A stretch of 23,780 nucleotides of DNA from Scybalousia_A sp964626385 (GCA_964626385.1 CAZVEO010000030.1:1-23780); one strand, 5' to 3'. Positions 7,925-16,181 are shown, numbered from the stretch's first letter. The notes: generated from the sequence alone by a model not told the origin. A program made the numbers and translations.

Positions 7925-7989
7925 TTTAGAAAAACATTTGCATATATAACGTTCTTATTTCGTTTTTATTATACAAATGTTTTTCTAAA
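7925..7989. repeat. 16-bp perfect inverted repeat with 33-base spacer
   Basis: TTTAGAAAAACATTTG (7925-7940) and its exact reverse complement (7974-7989) flank 33 AT-rich bases. It lies in the gap between the end of the DUF6029 gene (8040) and the start of the DAHP synthase region, both on the minus strand. It could be a loose terminator for the upstream operon, an operator, or a small insertion. The large loop and lack of a GC core make an ordinary terminator less likely. Confidence 0.6.
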
Positions 7990-8039
7990 AAGTATGAATT
8001 TTTGTCTTTTGTCTTTGTTCTAATCTTATTATCAAGAGT

Positions 8040-9728
8040 TTAGAAAGAACTTGTTATTGTCATAAATAGTCCATTGGAAGCAGGTACTTCTCTACATACA
8101 CCTCCTATACAAAGTATTCCTTGACGTTGCTTGCCGTATGAAATTTGTACTCTTGTGGTGTTAAAAGTGCAACCAGCGGAAATATTGTAATAATGTACCT
8201 TATCACCTTGTTCTGTTCCGTAATTCCATTGGTCAGATAATGCAAAGAAATATTTTCCTTTCAGGTTGTATTCTGCAGAAAGTTGCAACCAATCGCCTTT
8301 GGCAAATTCATCATAATCTTGTTTGGTTGTAAGCCACTGCACTTCACCTTTTAAAGAATTGCGAGAAGCAAATCTATATATACCCTCAGCAACAAATACA
8401 TGTGCATAAATAAACGGCTCACCCGGATGACCGTATGCTATAGGGTTAAACTCTTGATAAGCATACATAAAATTCATTTTATAAGCTGGAGAAAATTTTT
8501 TGTTTATCTCAAGGTTTATTTCTTGAAAATATTTCTCATCACCAAATTTAAAGAAATCGCTCTCATAGCCTAAAGTTCCTGTTTCGTTTAACCCATGTCC
8601 ATCTATTGCAGTCTTATCTATGGAAGAAACGTAAGAGTAATTAAGTTTTACATCCGTACCATATTTTCCACCTAAAAAGGTTCCTTTCTTAAACTTATAC
8701 ATTATATCTGCTTGAAAACCAACCTCGCCATCCAATTGTGTTGCATAAGAATACATGGACATTAAAGAATAAGAATGTTGTTTGGTTATGGCAGGCAAAT
8801 AGTTGATGTTGAGCATTCTGCCTTCTAATGTTCTTTTGGATTTAAAGGACATATTGTCTATGCGTTTGCCTTCCAATCTTATGGCGAAGCCCCTTATACT
8901 ATAATCGGCTGCAAGCAAAAGAGCATTTCCCTTGTGATAAATGTAGTTGTTCATAGCGTTGGGGTCTTGTCCCTTTTGAGCAAATTCTCCTTGAAAATTA
9001 AAGTTTTTATAACCAAAATTCATTCTCACTGCTCCCGCTCCTATGTTCTCAGGTATGCTTAATTGATATATTCTATCTTCTATGGTTATATTTTTTGCTG
9101 TTGCTTTTTCATAAACAGAAACAAAACTTCCCCCAAAACTTATTCTAAAATCAGAAGAAGCAAAAGATGGAATAATATCATTGAAAGACAATTCAGCGTC
9201 GGCTCCTCTTACCAAGCCATTTTCCGTTTGCCAAATATCTTCCCAATAATATCTTTGTTTGCCAATAACTCCCTTTAATATGAGTCCGTTCAAAGGTTTT
9301 GCTACTATACGCAAACCGTCCATAGCATTGTCTAAGCCAAGATTCCTCTCTTCGTATGAGCGAAAAACCAAACCGTTGCCAAACTGCTCATAATAGTTAC
9401 CTACAGTTACCTCAAAGAAATCTTTCTTATAGGTGGCAAATCTAAAAGGAATACCTGCTCCTTTATACTCATTGTCAAAACCAAGTATAGGGTTAAGATA
9501 AGCCTCATACCTAAAACCCGCAGTAAAATTTTCGGTGGAATACAATATATTTGCAAAGGCATTAACTCGCATTTTGTCCTCCAAAGACTTTGCTCCTATT
9601 ACACTATCGGCTTTGGAAGCCTGAATATCTGTTTGAAAATTACCTGTTATTTTTCCTCCAAAAATTCCTTGTGCTTGCAAACTAACACACAGAAAAACAG
9701 CACTTATCAACAAAATTGCTTTCTTCAT
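8040..9728 (-). CDS. DUF6029 family outer-membrane beta-barrel protein
   Basis: The 562-residue protein has a signal peptide (MKKAILLISAVFLCVSLQAQ, cleaved near residue 20). Many alternating amphipathic strands follow, and the protein ends in a terminal phenylalanine (ITSSF), the usual C-terminal signature for BAM-assembled barrels. The N-terminal part (GNYYEQFGNGLVFRSYEERNLGLDNAMDG) matches what I know of DUF6029, a family largely confined to Bacteroidota with no assigned biochemical function. It begins 6 bases after the TlpA-like gene ends and is the last gene of the operon polyprenyl synthase > thioredoxin > DUF6029. The thioredoxin neighbour and cysteines near its C-terminus (CIGGVC) suggest, by inference, a disulfide maintained by that partner. 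Confidence 0.8.
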   Translation of the reverse strand: MKKAILLISAVFLCVSLQAQGIFGGKITGNFQTDIQASKADSVIGAKSLEDKMRVNAFANILYSTENFTAGFRYEAYLNPILGFDNEYKGAGIPFRFATYKKDFFEVTVGNYYEQFGNGLVFRSYEERNLGLDNAMDGLRIVAKPLNGLILKGVIGKQRYYWEDIWQTENGLVRGADAELSFNDIIPSFASSDFRISFGGSFVSVYEKATAKNITIEDRIYQLSIPENIGAGAVRMNFGYKNFNFQGEFAQKGQDPNAMNNYIYHKGNALLLAADYSIRGFAIRLEGKRIDNMSFKSKRTLEGRMLNINYLPAITKQHSYSLMSMYSYATQLDGEVGFQADIMYKFKKGTFLGGKYGTDVKLNYSYVSSIDKTAIDGHGLNETGTLGYESDFFKFGDEKYFQEINLEINKKFSPAYKMNFMYAYQEFNPIAYGHPGEPFIYAHVFVAEGIYRFASRNSLKGEVQWLTTKQDYDEFAKGDWLQLSAEYNLKGKYFFALSDQWNYGTEQGDKVHYYNISAGCTFNTTRVQISYGKQRQGILCIGGVCREVPASNGLFMTITSSF

Positions 9729-9734
9729 ATTTGT

Positions 9735-10232
9735 TTATTGTTTAGACAGTTCTATGTATTTCTTTATAAGGTTCTCTTCATCGCCCTCTGCATAACCAGT
9801 ATGTTGCCAAAGAATCTCTCCATTTGCTCCAATAATGAAAGTATGAGGAGGATTGTTTACTCCCATAGCACGTTTAAAATCAGAATTTTCGTCTATAAAA
9901 ACCTCATAAGTCCACTCTTGTGCAGTAACCAAAGGTTTCACCTTGCCTTTAGTACGAGTATCGTCCAAGGATATGGCATAGATTTTTATTCCTGTTTCTT
10001 TTTGCCAATCTTCGTATAATTCAGCAATTGCAGATAATTCTTGTAGACAAGGATGACACCAAGTTGCCCAAAAACAAATAACAAAAGGTTTGCCTTCGTT
10101 GGAAAATGTTGAGGTATTTACTACCTTTGAGTCCATATCTTTTATATTTGTACCTGATATTTTAGCACTTTGTGCCTTCAATGATACTACGCTTAAGCAT
10201 AGGACAACCAATAACAAAAATATTCTTTTCAT
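9735..10232 (-). CDS. TlpA-like periplasmic thioredoxin
   Basis: A 165-residue protein with a cleavable signal peptide (about 1-20, SLKAQ) and a single thioredoxin/AhpC-TSA-like domain. ICFWATWCHPC gives the CxxC pair C59/C62, followed by YAISLDD and the cis-proline loop NPPHTFII. It should act as a periplasmic thiol-disulfide oxidoreductase. It sits 22 bases after the polyprenyl synthase gene and 6 bases before the DUF6029 gene. The TlpA-DUF6029 pairing recurs in Bacteroidota as I remember it, so the barrel or its ligand may be the partner. Confidence 0.92.
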   Translation of the reverse strand: MKRIFLLLVVLCLSVVSLKAQSAKISGTNIKDMDSKVVNTSTFSNEGKPFVICFWATWCHPCLQELSAIAELYEDWQKETGIKIYAISLDDTRTKGKVKPLVTAQEWTYEVFIDENSDFKRAMGVNNPPHTFIIGANGEILWQHTGYAEGDEENLIKKYIELSKQ

Positions 10233-10254
10233 GGCTTTATAATTTTTTTATTGT

Positions 10255-11223
10255 TTATATATTTCTTTCTGTTAAGTATTCTACTAATTTTATTAAACTT
10301 TGCGAATAAATATTTTTAGGAAAAGTGTAGGCTATGTTTTTTGCTTTTGCACTATAATAGTCTACCTCCATTTGTGAGCGACTTATAGCTCCGCTGTGTA
10401 CTATTTTATCTATAAGATAATCTATTTCTTTCTCTTCTTTATTATCCAAACAAAGAAAAGATAAAGTTTTCTCTTTTTCTTTTTCTGTAAGGGTTTCCAT
10501 ATAGTAGATAATAGGTAGAGTTATTTTTTTTTCTCTTATATCGGTTCCTTTTTTCTTACCTGTGTTTTCTAAGTAGTCCAATAGGTCATCTTTTATTTGA
10601 AACGCCATACCTATAGAATGTCCGAACTCTCGTATTTTGTCAAAATCAATGTTTTGAGCCTTGCAAGTCAAAGCTCCACACATTGTAGAGGCCTCTATCA
10701 AAGAGGCTGTCTTTTCATAAATAATTTTTAAATACTTGTCTTTTGAAGTGCTTTTTGTATTAGTAACTTCCATTTCACCAATTTCCCCCTTGGGCAAATC
10801 CATTGCAATTTTGGCAAATATAGGCATAAGATTAAAATCCTCTTGAGTTTTTATCAAAGCCAAAGCTTTGCCGTAAAGATAATCTCCCACAAGAATTGAA
10901 GCCCTATTGTCCCATATTGCGTTTAGAGTTTTTTCGTTTCTTCTATAAAAACTTTCGTCAATAACATCATCATGTAACAAAGAGGCTGTGTGTAACAACT
11001 CTATTATAACCGCTGCTCTTATGGTAGAAACAGATATTTTGGCAAAACTTGCAGCAACCAATAAGGTTAATACTGGTCTTATTCTTTTGCCTTTGAGTGT
11101 CAATAGATAGTTTAGCATATCACCCAAAGCCGATTTTTCTTGTAAAAAAGCATCGGAAAACATATTCTCAAAGTCGTGCAAGTCTTTTTGTATACAAGCA
11201 GTTATCTCTTCTATTTTTGTCAT
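10255..11223 (-). CDS. Trans-polyprenyl diphosphate synthase
   Basis: The 322-residue enzyme condenses isopentenyl diphosphate onto an allylic diphosphate to give a long isoprenoid chain, probably the side chain of menaquinone. It has the isoprenoid synthase signature: GKRIRP (45-50), the first Asp-rich motif DDVID (85-89) with RRN after it, KTASLIEAS and the second Asp-rich motif DDLLD (212-216) in FQIKDDLLDYLEN. Chain length cannot be read reliably from sequence; an octaprenyl/heptaprenyl-type enzyme is likeliest. It heads the operon, with a consensus promoter box at 11244-11251. Confidence 0.93.
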   Translation of the reverse strand: MTKIEEITACIQKDLHDFENMFSDAFLQEKSALGDMLNYLLTLKGKRIRPVLTLLVAASFAKISVSTIRAAVIIELLHTASLLHDDVIDESFYRRNEKTLNAIWDNRASILVGDYLYGKALALIKTQEDFNLMPIFAKIAMDLPKGEIGEMEVTNTKSTSKDKYLKIIYEKTASLIEASTMCGALTCKAQNIDFDKIREFGHSIGMAFQIKDDLLDYLENTGKKKGTDIREKKITLPIIYYMETLTEKEKEKTLSFLCLDNKEEKEIDYLIDKIVHSGAISRSQMEVDYYSAKAKNIAYTFPKNIYSQSLIKLVEYLTERNI

Positions 11224-11243
11224 TAGCAGTTTTTTTTGCAGTG

Positions 11244-11251
11244 CAAAGATA
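11244..11251 (-). promoter_or_regulatory. -7 promoter box for the polyprenyl synthase operon
   Basis: On the minus strand this reads TATCTTTG, a perfect TAnnTTTG box, 20 bases upstream of the ATG at 11223, implying a very short leader. Confidence 0.7.
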
Positions 11252-11412
11252 CAAATATTTGATTAAAAATCTATACATTAGAATATTTTTTTATGAATTA
11301 TGATAAGTTATGACGGAAGTTACATAAGTTGTTTTATGTTATAAAAGTACGTCGAAAAAAACAAAAAAATAAAAAAAACATTAGAAAGTTGTGTTATTTG
11401 ATTTTTTTGTAC

Positions 11413-11420
11413 TATTTTTG
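11413..11420 (+). promoter_or_regulatory. -7 promoter box for the T9SS protein gene
   Basis: TATTTTTG followed by CAAAG fits TAnnTTTG; a TTG at 11389-11391 lies about 21 bases upstream as a possible -33 element. The ATG is at 11455. Confidence 0.55.
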
Positions 11421-11454
11421 CAAAGAGTAATAATAGAGATAAAATGTTTATACT

Positions 11455-12198
11455 ATGAAAAGATTATATGTTTTTTGCTTGTTATTATTGGGCATCTTTA
11501 TGGTTAATGCTCAGGTGTTTAAGTTGTCTTATGTGACGCCAGATGATGTTGAGGTAGACTTTACGGATGTGGTCCATATACTAGTGCAACCTGATAGAAG
11601 TCCTAATGTAACTTTCATACATTTTGAAAATATCTCCGGAACGGATTTAAATTACAAAGTGCAATTGGCAAATGAGGAAATCAATGGTGGAAGAAATTCA
11701 AGTGTGCAAATGTGTTTTGATGGACAATGCCTTTCAGTTAAAACCTCAGAGTTAAAAACATTGGCTGCAGGAGAGAAAATGACTGCATTTGACTTGCAGT
11801 ATGAGTATAGTAATACAAATGTTTCTAAACTCACTGTTAATTTTTTATCTGAAAATGATGAGGTTTTACAGTCTTTTGATGTAACTTATTCCGAAACCTT
11901 AGACCAAGTTTCTCTTGATAAACCGATAGAGAAAGGTGTTGCCTTGTCTTTATCTGCTTCTCCAATACCTGCAAGTACAAGCACAACTATACGTTACGCA
12001 GTGCCTAATCAGTATCAGAAAGCTGATTTGATGATAAGAAATACTTTGGGTGTGGTTGTTGAGAAATATAACGTTCCAACAGGCAAGAATGGAAAGATAA
12101 ATGTAAATGTATCTGATTTTAATTCTGGTATATATTTTTATTCAATAGTAGCAGACGGAAAAGTTTTATCAACGAAGAAATTTGTAGTAAAACACTAA
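11455..12198 (+). CDS. T9SS type A sorting-domain secreted protein
   Basis: A 247-residue exported protein with signal peptide MKRLYVFCLLLLGIFMVNAQ. Residues 21-150 form an unrecognised beta-rich domain that looks immunoglobulin-like, with one short CFDGQC Cys pair. Residues about 165-247 are a type A C-terminal sorting domain for the type IX secretion system: SPIPASTSTTIRYAVP, then LMIRNTLGVVV, then FNSGIYFYSIVADGK, and the final KKFVVKH. Such proteins are exported through the outer membrane, and the domain is removed as they are anchored or released. It has its own promoter and is followed by an intrinsic terminator, so it is monocistronic. The cargo function is unknown. Confidence 0.85.
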   Translation: MKRLYVFCLLLLGIFMVNAQVFKLSYVTPDDVEVDFTDVVHILVQPDRSPNVTFIHFENISGTDLNYKVQLANEEINGGRNSSVQMCFDGQCLSVKTSELKTLAAGEKMTAFDLQYEYSNTNVSKLTVNFLSENDEVLQSFDVTYSETLDQVSLDKPIEKGVALSLSASPIPASTSTTIRYAVPNQYQKADLMIRNTLGVVVEKYNVPTGKNGKINVNVSDFNSGIYFYSIVADGKVLSTKKFVVKH

Positions 12199-12244
12199 GA
12201 TAGTTAGAAATTTTTATATAATTTTATTTGAGATAATATTATTG

Positions 12245-12279
12245 AGTGAGGGCGTAATGCAAGCGTTCTCACTTTTTTA
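12245..12279 (+). terminator. Intrinsic terminator
   Basis: A 10-bp stem, AGTGAGGGCG with CGTTCTCACT (two G-U pairs), a 9-base loop and a T-run (12273-12278) lie 47 bases after the T9SS gene stop. This is a typical rho-independent terminator on the plus strand. Confidence 0.85.
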
Positions 12280-12313
12280 TTGTCTTTATGCTATAGTATC
12301 AAAAAACATTTAT

Positions 12314-12321
12314 TACCTTTG
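12314..12321 (+). promoter_or_regulatory. -7 promoter box for the SGNH/DUF4886 gene
   Basis: TACCTTTG followed by CAAAA fits TAnnTTTG and lies 21 bases before the ATG at 12342, just after the preceding terminator. Confidence 0.65.
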
Positions 12322-12341
12322 CAAAAAACATATATATCATT

Positions 12342-13373
12342 ATGAAGAGAGTTTATATTTATATTTTACTTATTACTTTAAGTTTTGTTACAAACGCACA
12401 AGAAAGTATAAGGGTGCTTTTTGTAGGAAATTCTTATACTTATGTTAATGATTTGCCAAATATTCTAACTCAGTTGGCACAAAGTAATAACAAAACTATT
12501 TTGGCAACAAGCTATACTTCGGGTGGAGCTCGTTTTATAACACATTGGCAAAGTGAAAATTTGAAACAAGAAATAAAAAACGGCAATTATGATATAATGA
12601 TACTGCAAGGACAAAGTCAAGAGGTTGCTTTTCCTCCCGCGCAGTTTCAAGCTGAAGTTTATCCTTACGCTCAAAAACTTGACTCTCTTTTCAAAGTTTA
12701 TAACCCCGAGGGAAGAGTAATTTTCTTTATGACTTGGGGATACAAATATGGTGATGCTAATAATTGTCCTTTTTATCCCCCTTTCTGCACCTACGAAACC
12801 ATGTCTATGGAATTGTGTCAAAACTATACTTCTATGGCACAAGATTTTCAAAGCGAGGTTTCTCCCATAGGCAACGCCTGGTTGTATGTCTATAATCAAA
12901 ATCATTCTTCTTTTGATTTTCACTCCTCAGATAATTCTCATCCCAATATTAAAGGCAGTTATTTTGCCGCTTGTGTATTATATACAACTATTTTTCAAAA
13001 TTCAATACATTCTAATTACTACGCAAGTTTAACCTCACAGGATGCTTTATTTTTTCAACAAACCGCCTCATCTTTATTTGAAAACAACACATTAGCAAAT
13101 TGCAATGATTTTTCCTATTTAAATAGCCAAATCAAGCAAAATAATTTTTCGGTCTTCTATTCTCAGAAAAACAATACATTAACACTAAGTAGTCTTAATA
13201 ATAATTCTGAAGCTCGCGTAGAAATATACAACACTTTGGGAGTAAAAGTAAAGGAAGTAGTTCTAAATAACCTCTCTCAATATGTTTTGGATGTTAAGGC
13301 TATAAAAAAAGGATACTATATAGTTAGAGTATCCGATAAAGAAAATATTTTTACTTATAATTTTGTCCGATAG
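12342..13373 (+). CDS. DUF4886 SGNH-type hydrolase with T9SS sorting domain
   Basis: The 343-residue secreted protein has a signal peptide (about 1-20) and a DUF4886 SGNH-hydrolase-like domain (22-250). Block I is VGNSYT, with S31 as probable nucleophile. ILQGQSQE fits a later block, and the catalytic D/H pair is DNSHP (D197, H200). This suggests an esterase or deacylase acting outside the cell, possibly on carbohydrate; the substrate is not predictable. Residues about 265-343 form a T9SS sorting domain (VEIYNTLGVKVKEVV, KKGYYIVRVSDKE). Four cysteines cluster at NNCPFYPPFC and ELCQN. The stop codon is immediately followed by that of the opposing carbonic anhydrase gene, with no base between. 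Confidence 0.87.
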   Translation: MKRVYIYILLITLSFVTNAQESIRVLFVGNSYTYVNDLPNILTQLAQSNNKTILATSYTSGGARFITHWQSENLKQEIKNGNYDIMILQGQSQEVAFPPAQFQAEVYPYAQKLDSLFKVYNPEGRVIFFMTWGYKYGDANNCPFYPPFCTYETMSMELCQNYTSMAQDFQSEVSPIGNAWLYVYNQNHSSFDFHSSDNSHPNIKGSYFAACVLYTTIFQNSIHSNYYASLTSQDALFFQQTASSLFENNTLANCNDFSYLNSQIKQNNFSVFYSQKNNTLTLSSLNNNSEARVEIYNTLGVKVKEVVLNNLSQYVLDVKAIKKGYYIVRVSDKENIFTYNFVR

Positions 13374-13880
13374 TTATTCATTCTTGTACCACTCTTTGTA
13401 GGTCATATAATGTTGGGCAAAACTTTTGGCTTGACCTTCCTTTGCCATTTTGACAAACTTTGCTGGAACACCTGCCCACAATTCACCTTTGCCTATTTTG
13501 GTGTTTGACAAGACCAAAGCACCTGCAGCAACCACGGCCTCTTCTCCTATTTCGCAATTGTCCAATAGTGTTGCCCCCATACCTATCAAAGCTCCGTCTT
13601 TTATGGTACAAGCGTGTATGGTTGCGTTGTGTCCTATGCTTACGTTGTTGCCTATGTGTGTTGGTCCTGTTTCAAAGGTTGCGTGAATACAAGCACAATC
13701 TTGAACATTTGTATTGTTACCTATACGTATACTATTGACATCTCCTCTAATAACCGCAGAAAACCAAACCGAGCAGTTATCCCCCATAATCACATCACCT
13801 ATTATTGCCGAGGTTTCGCTCAAATAACAATCTTTGCCAAATTGAGGAGTTTTTCCTAAAAGTGTTTTTATTATTGCCAT
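13374..13880 (-). CDS. Gamma-class carbonic anhydrase-like protein
   Basis: The 168-residue protein is a left-handed beta-helix of hexapeptide repeats (IGDVIMGDNCSVWFSAVIRGDV and so on) in the gamma-carbonic anhydrase/YrdA/PaaY group. The three zinc-ligand histidines are present: H66 (CIH), H84 and H89 (GHNATIH), so CO2 hydration is plausible. YrdA-like relatives often lack measurable activity. The ATG at 13880 begins MAIIKTLLGKTPQFG, the normal family start. An in-frame ATG at 13913 would begin beyond the rubredoxin terminator hairpin, so it was rejected. Only 22 bases separate that hairpin from the ATG, leaving little room for an independent promoter. Confidence 0.92.
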   Translation of the reverse strand: MAIIKTLLGKTPQFGKDCYLSETSAIIGDVIMGDNCSVWFSAVIRGDVNSIRIGNNTNVQDCACIHATFETGPTHIGNNVSIGHNATIHACTIKDGALIGMGATLLDNCEIGEEAVVAAGALVLSNTKIGKGELWAGVPAKFVKMAKEGQAKSFAQHYMTYKEWYKNE

Positions 13881-13892
13881 AAATGAAATCCT

Positions 13893-13928
13893 AAAAAAAT
13901 AACGGAGACGCATAAAAATACGTCTCCG
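13893..13928 (-). terminator. Intrinsic terminator after rubredoxin
   Basis: A perfect 8-bp GC-rich stem, CGGAGACG (13903-13910) with CGTCTCCG (13921-13928), has a 10-base loop. On the minus strand it is followed by TTATTTTTTT. It sits 11 bases beyond the rubredoxin stop. Confidence 0.85.
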
Positions 13929-13939
13929 AGTTAAAAAAA

Positions 13940-14098
13940 TTATTTCTTTTCAAATTCCGATTTACCTACTCCGCACACAGGACACACCCAATCATCTGGT
14001 AAGTCTTCAAACTTTGTTCCGGGAGCAATACCATTTTCTACATCTCCCTCAGCAGGGTCATAAACATAACCACAAACTGTGCATTCGTATTTATCCAT
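13940..14098 (-). CDS. Rubredoxin
   Basis: A 52-residue protein, complete and of normal length for rubredoxin, a small electron carrier with one iron held by four cysteines. Both CxxCG knuckles are present: YECTVCGYVYDP (C6, C9) and VCPVCGVGKSEF (C39, C42), with the conserved GDxxxGIxPGTxFEDLPDDW stretch between them. In anaerobes rubredoxin donates electrons to superoxide reductase, rubrerythrin or oxygen reductases. Here it follows the superoxide dismutase gene by 44 bases on the same strand and precedes a terminator, so the two probably form an oxygen-defence operon. Confidence 0.96.
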   Translation of the reverse strand: MDKYECTVCGYVYDPAEGDVENGIAPGTKFEDLPDDWVCPVCGVGKSEFEKK

Positions 14099-14142
14099 AT
14101 CTTTTTCTATTTATTGAATGTTTATAAATTAAGGTTAATTTT

Positions 14143-14727
14143 CTATTTTTCGTATTGTTTTTCAACAAATTCCCAATTTACAAGAAGCCAAAAAGATTCT
14201 ACATATTTTGCTCTTGCATTTTGTTTGTCTAAATAATAAGCATGTTCCCAAACATCGCAAACCAAAACAGGAGTTTGTCCTTCTGTTATTGGGTTGCCAG
14301 CATTGGATTTTTGTACAATAGAAAGGTTGCCTTCACTATCTTTTACCAACCAGCACCAGCCCGAACCAAAAAGAGTAAGACATTTGTTAGTAAATTCTTC
14401 TTTGAATTTATCAAAAGAAGAGAAAGTTTTTTCTATAGCAGAGAGTAGTTTTCCCTTTGGCATAGAGGTACTTTTAGGAGTAAGACAATTCCAATAAAAA
14501 GTATGATTCCACACTTGAGCAGCATTATTGAATATACCTCCTTGTGAAGTTTTTATGATTTCTTCCAAAGATTTATTCTCAAATTCTGTATTCTCTATAA
14601 GGGTGTTTAACGTATTGACATACGTTTGGTGGTGTTTACCATAATGAAAGTTTATGGTTGTTTCACTAATATGAGGTTCCAAAGCGTTATTTGCAAAAGG
14701 AAGTGCCTCCAAATTAAACTTTGCCAT
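14143..14727 (-). CDS. sodB: Fe/Mn superoxide dismutase (Fe type)
   Basis: The 194-residue enzyme converts superoxide to oxygen and hydrogen peroxide in the cytoplasm. All metal ligands are present: H28 (FHYGKHH), H75 (QVWNHTFYW), D158 and H162 (DVWEHAYY). Gln71 in AAQVWNH occupies the place of Gln69 in E. coli FeSOD, pointing to the Fe type. Some Bacteroidota enzymes of this kind are cambialistic (Fe or Mn), which cannot be decided here. It has its own consensus promoter box and is followed by rubredoxin. Confidence 0.96.
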   Translation of the reverse strand: MAKFNLEALPFANNALEPHISETTINFHYGKHHQTYVNTLNTLIENTEFENKSLEEIIKTSQGGIFNNAAQVWNHTFYWNCLTPKSTSMPKGKLLSAIEKTFSSFDKFKEEFTNKCLTLFGSGWCWLVKDSEGNLSIVQKSNAGNPITEGQTPVLVCDVWEHAYYLDKQNARAKYVESFWLLVNWEFVEKQYEK

Positions 14728-14760
14728 AATGTTCCTTATTTTTTTAGTTTTTTACTTTTG

Positions 14761-14768
14761 CAAAAATA
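14761..14768 (-). promoter_or_regulatory. -7 promoter box for sodB-rubredoxin
   Basis: On the minus strand this reads TATTTTTG, followed by CAAAA, a TAnnTTTG match 33 bases upstream of the sodB ATG. Confidence 0.6.
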
Positions 14769-14840
14769 ATTATAAAACTCAAAAAACAAGATATATTTTT
14801 CTTTTTTTTTTTGTACTAAAAAGTGAACATTTTTTCTCTT

Positions 14841-16088
14841 TTATTTGCCACTCCTTATAAAATCTAATAGAAGAAATAGAGCTTCATTGCTTACTCTATC
14901 AATAAAATTTTCTCTTGTTGTTGTATAACAAGTTGTGTGAGTTGTATATTCTCCTTTTTTGTTTGCTACGCATATCCAAACCGTACCAACGGGTATTTCT
15001 GTGCCGTCAGAGTTTGGACCTGCCAAGCCAGAAGTTGCTATACTATAATCGCTATTCATTATTTTTGTACTTGACTTTGCCATTTCTATAACTGTTTGCT
15101 CGCTTACAGCGTGGCATTTTTCCAAGGTAACAGCAGAAACATTAAGGATGTTTTGTTTTATCTCATTATTGTAGGCAACAATGCTACCGCAAAAATATTC
15201 GGATGCGCCCGAAATCAAAGTAATTCTGTGCGCAATATTTCCTCCCGTGCAACTTTCTGCTGTGGATAATGTTTTTTTATTTTCTTTTAATAGTTTGCCA
15301 ATGGTTTCTTCTATGCGTTCGTCTTCTTGAGAAACAAAGAATTTTCCTAAAATTCTTTTTAATTTCTCAAATTCTTTTTCCATAAGAGCCTTTGCTTCCT
15401 CTTTTTTGCCTTCATGTAGAGAAAGACGCAATTTTATTAGACTTCCTTCGGGCAAGTAAGCAAGGGAAATATGATATTGTTGCAACTCTTTCTCAAACTC
15501 TTCCAACATATCAGATAAAAAACTTTCCGAAATACCGGCAATAACAAGATTTTTATCTATTATGGTTTGTATATCATATTTTTCGCAAAGCAAATCTACA
15601 ACATTAGGCATCATTTCTTTCATTTCAAATGGAACACCCGGTAAAGATATTATTGTTTTCTTTTCCTTATAGAATACCATACCCGGAGCAGTACCTACAT
15701 TGTTAAAAATAATCTCACAACTTGTAGGTACAAAGGCTTGAAAACGATTGGTATCTGTATATGGCAAGCCTCTTTGAGTAAAAAATCTTTCTATGTGTTG
15801 GCTTATTAGAGTATTTTCTTTCAGTTCTCCTTCAAAAATTTCTAACAAACAAGTTTTTGTTATATCGTCTTTTGTCGGACCAAGGCCTCCGGTTATAATT
15901 ACAATATTTACTCTTTTCATTGCCTCCAATACAGTATCTTTTATGTCTTGTTTTTTATCCGCTATGGTGCTTATATGTACTATTTCAAAACCATTATTGT
16001 TTAATATTTTTGCTATATAAGAAGCGTTGGTATTCACCACTTGACCTATTAGCAATTCGTTGCCTATATTTATTATTTCTACTTGCAT
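14841..16088 (-). CDS. cinA: CinA family protein (competence/damage-inducible; NMN deamidase)
   Basis: A 415-residue two-domain protein. The N-terminal MoCF-like domain (1-170) shows IGNELLIGQVVNTNA and GGLGPTKDD (67-75), associated with ADP-ribose pyrophosphatase activity in some relatives. The C-terminal CinA domain (about 255-415) has STAESCTGG (275-283) and GLAGPNSDGTEIPVGTVW, the nicotinamide-mononucleotide deamidase part used in pyridine nucleotide salvage. The ATG at 16088 (MQVEIINIGNE) is the family start; an in-frame ATG 33 bases upstream would add a poorly supported extension. It is divergent from the receptor operon at 16245. Confidence 0.94.
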   Translation of the reverse strand: MQVEIINIGNELLIGQVVNTNASYIAKILNNNGFEIVHISTIADKKQDIKDTVLEAMKRVNIVIITGGLGPTKDDITKTCLLEIFEGELKENTLISQHIERFFTQRGLPYTDTNRFQAFVPTSCEIIFNNVGTAPGMVFYKEKKTIISLPGVPFEMKEMMPNVVDLLCEKYDIQTIIDKNLVIAGISESFLSDMLEEFEKELQQYHISLAYLPEGSLIKLRLSLHEGKKEEAKALMEKEFEKLKRILGKFFVSQEDERIEETIGKLLKENKKTLSTAESCTGGNIAHRITLISGASEYFCGSIVAYNNEIKQNILNVSAVTLEKCHAVSEQTVIEMAKSSTKIMNSDYSIATSGLAGPNSDGTEIPVGTVWICVANKKGEYTTHTTCYTTTRENFIDRVSNEALFLLLDFIRSGK

Positions 16089-16181
16089 ATTTTTTATAGT
16101 ATTTAACACTAAACGCAACAAGATTTTATTTATTTTCTTTTAAATTTTACTATTAAAAATTGGTAGTAGAAATAATTATAG

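Noticed and set aside
11281..11345. Degenerate copy of the end repeat (words like ATAAGTTA and ATAAGTTG)
   Set aside because: Only a few short words match those at 23281-23310; no hairpin unit or spacer order is kept, so chance in AT-rich DNA is adequate.
13450..13859. Overlapping plus-strand reading frames opposite the carbonic anhydrase gene
   Set aside because: They are antisense shadows of a well-conserved beta-helix gene, with no start signals or family resemblance.
13881..13913. Upstream start for the gamma-carbonic anhydrase
   Set aside because: It would begin inside the rubredoxin terminator hairpin, and the added residues are not part of the family; MAIIKTLLGK at 13880 is the normal start.
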